This document shows positions 56,205 through 64,000 of a DNA stretch of 64,000 nucleotides, piece after piece. Location: contig JAQFVV010006197.1 of NCBI GenBank assembly GCA_028023455.1, forward strand, positions 16,177,254-16,241,253, given 5' to 3'. Under the pieces are notes generated by a model that ran no database searches, had not been told where the DNA came from, and was given only the letters and a program-made list of their open reading frames with translations. Origin of the DNA: Epiperipatus broadwayi (taxonomy: Eukaryota; Onychophora; Udeonychophora; Euonychophora; Peripatidae). Both the position numbers and the translations under genes were made by a program. How positions within the stretch are numbered: position 1 is the stretch's first letter; each line of letters begins with the position of its first letter.

Positions 56205-56830
56205 AAAGATTTTATTGCATCAATTGCTGATGATAGGACAGCGTTTGCAAATAGTAAGAATGAGCTTAATAAAAAATAATAGAATTTTATTAAGATTACA
56301 TAGAAAATAATGAAAGAACTTCTTTAGAAAAAAGTAACAATGAAATCAGATGGATAAAACAAAAGGTTAAAAAAGAACATTGGACTGAAAATTACACAGC
56401 AGTTAATATTACTAAATATTTGCAAAATATACACAAGTAATAATGGAAGTAGAGATAAAGAAATTATAAGGAGAATTCCAATATAAAAATAAGAATAATA
56501 TGAATGGAAAGTTATTCTATGGACCATTGGAATTAGAACTAAAAAAAAAATTGTTAAAACGTTTCATTTGGAATGTAGCTTCACAAAAAGAAGCAACATG
56601 AATAATTAGAAAATCATGAAAAGAAAAATTGAAGGTTTTAAAAATGTGGATATAGAAAATGAAAAATATATATATAAAAAAAGATTTTTTTGGAAAAATT
56701 ATAACAGAAAAACTCCAATGAATATGTATTTAAAAAAACCAGGGGAATTAATAAATATGTGTTCAAAAAGTTGCAGAGGGTGTGAAAAACAAAAGTAGGA
56801 GGGGAAAAAAAGAATGACAATCTTGAAATA
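56205..56830 (+). pseudogene. RTE reverse transcriptase remnant, copy 3
   Basis: The plus frame near 56216 reads SIADDRTAFANSKNELNKK, matching RT motif C (A-D-D) and the following E-L block of RTE proteins. Further on, KEIIRRIPI and MKRKIEGFKN resemble the blocks before and at the post-RT region. Everything upstream of motif C is missing. Strongly decayed, so the ends are approximate. Confidence 0.55.
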
Positions 56831-59039
56831 AATAGCTATAACTTTATGAGGAGGGGGGGGGGGCAAAAAATAGACTTGAAAAAGATGGTGTTTTAAAATT
56901 TGCCTTTTGGCAAATAATTAATGATGATGAAAATATCTACAATACAATATCAAAATTAATTGTTTATTATACATACACACACATACTAAATCTTATATAA
57001 GTTGTTATTGCATGCAATCAATTAATAATATTGTTTCGAGTTCCTTAAAAGATAAACAATAGAATAAAAGGTCTGAAGACATTTAAAAAAAAAGATTCAC
57101 CCATTTGTCATTTAAATTTTAAAATGAATGATAATCAATAGGAAAAGAAAACTGCATTAGCGACTTTTAGCTTCAGGGCTTTTTTAGGTTAATGACATCA
57201 TAGTTAACGCTTAAATAGATTAGTATTCTAGGAAATGGACAAACACTTCTAAAGGATTTGAAAGAGGATAACACACTAAAAAAGGTATGTAGTGAATCTT
57301 ATATAAATGATTTATAGGCAAACAAAAATATTAGATGAAATATATTTTTTATTAATTTAGAAAAAGTAAGTATTAAAATTTTCATTAGTTTATTAAATCT
57401 TTCAATAATACAATATATAAAGTAATAGGCATATATATAATATTCATTATAAGAATTGCATAATTTATATATTCAGTATTATACAATAAGTTGACTTTAA
57501 GTTGGATTTTTTTTTTTTAATTGAAATTTTAATTTGAAATAGTGATATAAAAAAATAAGTTACTTGTATAAAAAACATATTGACAACTAATGCATAGAAT
57601 AATTTCAAAAAAAGAAAAGTTAAGCAATTTTCACTGTATGGAAACATTCATCAATTGCAATTTACAACAGTGATATCAATCTGCTACAGATTAATTAATT
57701 CCATGTATTAGTATATATACATATATGTGCATTCCATATATGTATGACTGTACATCTTTGCATTTACGTATTGATATTTAAAAATGGTAACTTACAGTTT
57801 CATTATATAATTGTTGCAAATATATATGATTACAACTTTTCAGGTATATAAAATATGCTTTTTTGTTTAATTTCAATATATTTTAATTAATCACAATATT
57901 TAATTTGAATAACGCTAAATTTCTAAGTAATAAACAAGGAATTTTTGTTATAAAGAAATAAACTATAGTTGAGATAATCCAAGAAAGCTAATAGGCAACT
58001 ATACAGTATTAAACAAGGATTCTCAGGACTGAACACCTTCATCCTCTTATGGTTGCCTATTACTTAAGCCATTAGTTACAAAAAATATTCTAAGAATAAT
58101 TATGTAAAAAGTTAGAAGTATGAATAACTTAAAGAATCTAGTAAACTTATGGTCAAAATATAAAAGAAAATAGCTTGTTATCATAGGACTCTTTGAGGTA
58201 AGACAGATTGCAGAAAGAAAAAAAAATAGAACATAAAAAATGTGTATTCTGGGAAATAAAAGTACAAATTATTTTAGATATAAAAACAAAGTAGAGTTTA
58301 TAAGTAATATTTTAATTAATTATAAAATATTAGTGATTAGATATAGAAAATTTGAACTGACAGGCATAGATTTTAATTAGACAGTATTTTTGCTCCAAAA
58401 AAATAATAATTTTAAAACAATATTTTTAAATATGTGTGCATCCTAAACTAGTATAGATTTGAATTATATTTTAGAAATAATAAAAATAAGATAAAATCTT
58501 TTTAAAAAATAAAGGATCTAAAATGAAAAAAACAAACAAACTATAAATTAAGATAGTTTGATCTAAAACAAAAAACAAATCAGTCATTTGATAAGAAAAT
58601 AAATGTAAACAGTTAGAAAGCTAATTTATAAAATTAATGAAGATAAAAAATGGGAATTATTTAAGAAAAATTAAAAATACTGACAATAAAGATATGACAA
58701 AATTAAAACAGCAATAAGACGAATAAAATGGAGATAAAAAATATTAACTCTATACAAGGAAAACTATGAAAGGTAGAAAACTAATAAATAGTTAGTATAT
58801 AGAAATACAAATATTGCAAATATATGATAGTTTCTGTTTAATATACAACAAAATAAAACATTTTAGACTGAAAAAGTAGAGTGATAAAAATGTAAAAATA
58901 ATAATAAGATTGAAATAGTAAATTCTAAATAAAATTAAAAAAGCAGACCCATTCACAAGTAATGAATAAATGTGATTTGTAAAAAAAAAAAAAGCCTTTA
59001 TAAACATTAAGTACAATGATACAATACATTATGCAGAAC
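56831..59039. other. AT-rich intergenic sequence
   Basis: No supported gene. A G11 run is present at about 56853. The rest is poly(A)-rich simple sequence. Confidence 0.5.
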
Positions 59040-59099
59040 TGAAAAAAGAAATTGTATAAGTTTTAACTGAAGGGAAGGGAGATAACCAAAAGCTGAAAT

Positions 59100-60440
59100 T
59101 TGATGACATATAGTTGAATTATTAAAAACAATAACAAAAATGGATTTTAAAAAACCAGTAAATGTTTATACAAGTAATTTATGACTCAGGAGATTGGCGA
59201 TAAATATTCTTTCAAAGGTTATAGATCCATCAGAGTAAAAGACTAATTCTGCTCGATATAATAATTTTAAATTATGTGACATTAGCATAATTTCATATGA
59301 GCCTAAAATACTGATGAGAATCTTGAATTTATTTCTAATGAAATAATCACCTTTTTATGGATTCAGAAAAGATAGAAAGAGGATAGAGATGCAATTGATC
59401 TAATGAGTACTATGTGGAGAGATATACAAAAAGAGAAACAGATATTAGTATTTACTTATATGATTTGAATATTAGGTTATTTTATTGGATATATTAAGAT
59501 ATAAAAATGAAAGGTGAAACTTACTAGAAAAATTCTATAGATGATAGTTCACAAGATATTTGCAAGGAATTTTTACAAAAGATATGATAGTGCTTTCTGA
59601 TAATAAAGATGCATTTAATAAAATATTGTGTAGGACTGAGAGATTATCGAAAGTTTGGAGTAAAAATACAACTAAAACTAAAACAGTGATACAATATTAT
59701 AAGTACTATTTCAGACCCAAAAACAAAAAAGTTTTATATATGATATACTAATAAATGATAAACTATTGATGGTTAGAATTAAAGTATGCTGAAATATACA
59801 ATTGCTGAAATATACAATCAAAAATGGATAATCAGAAGAAAATATTAAAAGTAATTATTGAATAAGAAGTTATAGAACAGATTAATGAATTAATATTTAG
59901 GAAGTTAATCGGTTATAGATAAAAGTAGCAATAAAGAAATTAATGTGAGAATTGCAATGGATAATACATTTTAATAAGGAACACAAATATTATATGACCC
60001 ACAGAAATTAGATTTAAGGCTTGTTAAATGTTTTATTTAGAGTATAGATTTATATAGAGCAGAATCATAGATATTTAATGAAAGTGAGAAGAAAAATAAT
60101 GAAAGCTTTAAAAGTATATATTTGGAGAGAATGATAAAGGTAAGTTGGAATTTTAAGATCAGTAATACTGAAGTGATGAAAACAGCAAATTAAGAAAAAA
60201 GATTTAAAAAAAAAAAAAACATTGAAGAGGAAAAGGAATTGTGTATAAAAAATATGTCGGAAGATATTATAGCGATATGACAAAATAATATAGAAGAAAA
60301 AAGAAATTGATTGCTAATCTAAATCACAAATAACTACCAGTATTTGGGTAGTAGAGCAAGAAACAAAAAGGCTTAGAAAAACAGTCTGGTTTGGCATGTG
60401 GAAATGTTTTCTGGGCATGACAAATGATAATGTCTTAGAC
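59100..60440 (+). mobile_element. RTE-type LINE remnant, copy 4
   Basis: Decayed plus-strand RT region: a D-S-G-D-W-like start (59185), DISIISYEPKILMRILN (block 1), YGFRKDRKR then RDAIDLMSTM (block 2 at about 59357-59415), DMIVLSDNKDAFNKIL (motif C region, 59577-59625), TTKTKTVI (motif D), VRIAMDNTF and LDLRLVKCFI, then LYRAES*IFNESEKKN and MIKVSW (post-RT region, about 60050-60150). Conserved blocks are in order, but frames change often. Confidence 0.65.
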
Positions 60441-60959
60441 TAAAAAAAATACTCAATACATTTTTCTGACAATTTCTTGTTCATCTGTTTATCTTCTCTT
60501 AAAGTCATTTTTTCCATCTACCTCTTATTTATATTTCTTGTAATATTATAATTTGCATATATATCAAATCATAATACCATTTTTTTTTTACATTATATAA
60601 TGTGTCTAAATAATTTTAAGATTTTCACAACTTAGAAACATTAATTGGAAAAACTTAAAAAAATTTACTGTAAATAGTTTATCATTCATGTCAAATTTTT
60701 AATGGCATAGTTTAATTAACACCACATTTTATTAATGCAGACTAAATACACTGTTTCTTTTAGATTTTGTCTAATCTATAGAATACTGTATTATTTGTTA
60801 TATAATATTTTGCCTCCCAAGCCCATAACCTGAAATTCAATAGAATTAAAATTTGGTCTTTTTTTTTTTTTTTTCAAATTTTAAACAATTTTTTTTTTTT
60901 CAGACAGATGGCTCAAAATCAATCCAGATAGCCATTTAACTATTGATCAATAGATGGGT
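60441..60959. other. AT-rich intergenic sequence
   Basis: Two long T tracts at 60858-60901; nothing else recognised. Confidence 0.4.
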
Positions 60960-61060
60960 ATCTTGTATAATTAGTTTGAAAACCTGAGTTCAAATCCCCT
61001 ACACTTACAATTAGGCTCCAGGTTTGTAGAGTGCCTGGTTTTCAAATAATTAGCTAAATG
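60960..61060 (+). repeat. SINE-like fragment, 3' part
   Basis: Shares gagttcaaatc, tacaattaggctccagg and gcctggttttcaaat with 16970-17030, including a B-box-like GAGTTCAAATC and a small CCAGG/CCTGG hairpin. Member of the same dispersed family. Confidence 0.6.
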
Positions 61061-61080
61061 AAATAGTCTAGTTTATTTTG

Positions 61081-61156
61081 TTGTCCAGATGAGCACTTGT
61101 AATGTGATCACCATATATATATATGGTGATCACATTACAAGTGCTCATCTGGACAA
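61081..61156. repeat. perfect 76-bp palindrome
   Basis: The 38-bp half starting ttgtccagatgagcactt is followed at once by its exact reverse complement, centred on an (AT)n core at 61118/61119. No mismatch and no spacer. It is not part of any repeat annotated here. A perfect cruciform-capable palindrome is unstable and so probably recent. Confidence 0.9.
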
Positions 61157-62344
61157 TATATATATATATCACTGAGTTCAGCTTAAATAAATTCTTAAAA
61201 TATTTATAAATATAAATTAATAAATCCCACAAATCTAATTTAATAATTATTATAAATTAACAGTTTTCTAAATCATGAAAAATATACTAATTTATTTCTT
61301 TAAAAAAAAAAAAAAACAAATTTAAGTTTTTTAATTGTAAGATAATAATTTTCATTGCTAAGACCATTACACTATGAAAGATCATAATAAATATCCATAA
61401 TTATGGATTTAATGTCTAAAAAAATAAAAAATATATACAACCGATGATAATTGTACTGCATGCAGATCAATCAGTTATTGTAAAATTTAATAATGGGTTG
61501 AATGCTAATTTAAAATAAAAATCATTTCTTCATTTGTACTACTAGACATTAATGTAGTATATATTTTAATGCACAAAAGATCCATAAACTACTCAATATG
61601 GTTACTACATCCATGATCTGGATTCAATTTTAAGTAAGCTTGAAATTCTGTTCCAGGTAGCTGATGATTTCCAACTTAATTAGCTATTCAAAGTTTATTG
61701 GTAATTACATATTCAGTTACTTTTAACTAATAGTTAAATAATGATATAATGACTATAGAATAAAAAGATAGTTGAAATATGATGCAACTATCACCAACAC
61801 TGAGCTTCTTGTTTGTTGAACAATTTTATTTCTAACCAATCACAATTTTAAACTATATTTTGTATTTGCTATAATTGAATATTGTTTTACATATCAATAG
61901 TTAAATGACAAAAACTTAAAAAGCATATTACAATCCATAATATATTGTGACCTTCCTCCTTTTTTTTTGTAATAAAAATATGTTTCCACGATATTGTAAG
62001 AAACAACAACTGTTAAATTATTTATAAATATCTGATCTTAATTGCTACTGACAGAGGTTAAATTATTCAAAGATATACAGTACATTATCACTTTTCTTTC
62101 ACTTATTCTGTTTTATCTTATTGTTTCTTATGCTAACTGTAACAATATTGTGTTTTTCTGTCTTTTAATTATACTTTACAATAATTCTGACACTGTTTTA
62201 TTCTTTGTCTAATCTCTAACCTAGTTTTGTACTTCTGAAATTAGAACGGCTGCATTTTTTTACAAGTGACTGATTGTGATATATATAAGAAATATTTTGA
62301 TTTTCACACAAAACAAATATTTGAATATAATTTATTAATTTATA
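61157..62344. other. AT-rich intergenic sequence
   Basis: Nothing recognised. Confidence 0.5.
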
Positions 62345-62730
62345 TGCGGGGTCAGAATGACTAAATGGTCAACATAGGTAGGATGACAACCTTGGCACTA
62401 ATGAGGACTTTGAATGTTCCATCATCAGATTTTCAATGAAATGAATGGCTGAAGAGTTGTGGGTTGGAATGGTTTGAAGCCTGTCCATTAAAGTATGAAG
62501 ATTGGCTATCTTAATATAAAGCTGAGCACTGATTGTATATATGTGTAGAGATAGTAATCTGGACCAACTGATGATTGCTGGTTTAGCAGGAAATACGTAT
62601 ATTGGTGATTATTTATCTTTTCAACATATGTATGATCAGGTGGGTCAGCAATATGAGATGGTATGGAGAGCTGAGGGGTGTGTTAAAGTCTAACTTCGAA
62701 TCTTTTATATATTACATTATATATATGCAG
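62345..62730 (+). repeat. SINE-like dispersed repeat, longest copy
   Basis: The head GGTCAGAATGACTAAATGGT, then GATGACAACCTTGGCAC, resembles a degraded tRNA-derived SINE head. The body ctgattgtatatatgtg ... ctggaccaactgatga ... gtatattggtgattatttat matches the minus-strand fragment at 3595-3760. The 3' part caatatgagatggtatgg ... aaagtctaacttcgaatc matches 16921-16985. Family identity is inferred from these shared blocks. Confidence 0.55.
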
Positions 62731-64000
62731 GTGTGTGTAAGCCTGTACAACAATTAATGAAAAAATTCAAAATTATAATTGCTTGTATTTAATTATTATT
62801 CAACTTAAAACTTTATCACAATGGCTGAGCAAAATTCTACTTGTGAATAACAATCTCCCATGTTTATCATAACAATTATTGATTTGAAGAATTTGTTTCT
62901 CATAAATTTTATCGGAAGTACCCATTAACTATAAATTCTTCTTTGCTTTCCAGTTAGAGATATTTTACCATCTCTTATTTCCAATTTAGCATTATGCGAT
63001 ATAGGTATTATGTGAATAAATGATCAATATGTTAACAGAACTCCAAGACTACTTTCTAGTTGTTTGTTTTCATTAAAATAAAAGGTATTGTTGCATTTAT
63101 AACTATTCTGTATTCATATTTGCTCAACTATCAACTCAATGACTTTGAAAGTTTCAGTAATCTAAGATGCTAAATTGAATCTAATTTGCTTGCCTAGTTA
63201 TTAATTTATTAATTAAATTACAACAATATATTTTAAGTCTAAGTAAGTACCAATGACAAACCATCTTTCTTAAAACAATTCTTCATTAACTGCTCTTCTA
63301 ATTAGCATATGTATGCATTTCTCTTTCACATATTTTAGGTCTTTATAAATTGCATAAGATGATGATATATTTTGGTCTGGATTATCTGTTCTACTTCTAA
63401 AACACAACATTTATAATTATATCACTTCCATATTTATTTAAATAACTTGACAAACTATAGACAGTGAAGAAAAATATTATTTGGCCTACTGTCTGCAGGA
63501 ATTCTATGACAATAAATAGATATATGTATAAGTATTTATTAATAATGTCTATGTAATAGTCTGTCAATTTCACTTTAATATGTTAATGTTAGTAAGCATA
63601 ATATGACTAAAAAAAAAACATGTCATGAACATTAAAAAGTTGAAGATCAAATTATTGCAAGATATATGGATTACATTGACAAAAAAAATGGTATTATTTG
63701 CTAGATAGCATTTTGCTATTAGTGATAAAAGAAAATTAAGAATAAAATGGCTTAAATTAACAAAAAAAAAAATTCATACGGCTATGGTGATATATATATA
63801 TATATATATAAAGATTTTGATTAATATTATCTGCTTGTTGCTTTAATTTGTAGTTGTGCAATATGAAACAAAAGCTGTACTTACACAAAGAAATATGGTT
63901 AAACATTAGTGAAGTAAATGAAAAAATTAAAAAGTTTAAATGATGATATCAATAATCATATCAACAGAGTAAAACAATTCTTGACTTGGTTTGCAAGTTA
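62731..64000. other. AT-rich intergenic sequence
   Basis: No gene or repeat family recognised; a (TA)n tract lies at about 63791-63811. Confidence 0.5.

Overview
The window is strongly A+T-rich eukaryotic DNA (about three quarters A+T by eye). It is packed with decaying retroelements and has almost no conventional coding sequence. The mix points to an invertebrate animal genome: RTE-type and CR1/L2-type LINEs, Penelope-like elements (PLEs) with GIY-YIG endonuclease ends, a pogo/Tigger-like DNA transposon, tRNA-derived SINEs, and satellites carrying hammerhead-ribozyme motifs. I cannot name the species. There is no bacterial, viral or organellar content and no CRISPR array.

Layout: 1.06-2.56 kb is a PLE insertion built as a head-to-head palindrome with a tRNA-like segment and a hammerhead-like motif in each arm. 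A MITE-like foldback (2.94-3.55), a SINE fragment, a second PLE palindrome (3.87-4.33) and a small foldback with a hammerhead-like motif (5.95-6.20) follow. A 5'-truncated RTE LINE lies at 8.2-9.84, then a CR1/L2-like 3' end (10.06-10.6). A ~450-bp repeat family, here called R, forms arrays at 10.6-12.08 and 14.13-15.15 that change orientation. Each R unit carries a type-I hammerhead motif, and one copy (11921-11978) keeps every core residue. A tRNA-Gly(UCC) pseudogene with a G-run in its T arm sits at 17.86-17.94. A near-complete minus-strand CR1/L2-like LINE fills 18.9-23.6, with an ORF1 esterase, endonuclease, reverse transcriptase and a zinc-knuckle-like end.

The middle is mostly featureless apart from a possible solo LTR (24.4-25.06), a 175-bp tandem duplication (27.33-27.68) and a young PLE palindrome (33.2-34.2). 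At 40.05-40.31 kb there is an exon-like island: an NRF1-like promoter palindrome, a splice donor, then a spliced first coding exon. At 48.30-48.50 kb there is a terminal-exon-like island with a poly(A) signal. They may be the two ends of one host gene, but I could not connect them. Between them lie a decayed RTE copy (42.25-44.65) and a pogo-like transposon with TA target duplication (46.25-47.6).

From 51.1 to 56.2 kb a diverged R subfamily (R') is interrupted by a full-length 3.3-kb minus-strand RTE flanked by an 11-bp target-site duplication. Two more plus-strand RTE remnants follow (56.2-56.8 and 59.1-60.4), then SINE-like pieces and a perfect 76-bp palindrome (61081-61156).

The most interesting theme is the recurrence of hammerhead-type motifs in at least four unrelated-looking repeats (R/R' satellite, three PLEs, one small foldback). 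Several share the same tiny stem III, and in some copies the C3-G8 core pair is replaced by U-A.
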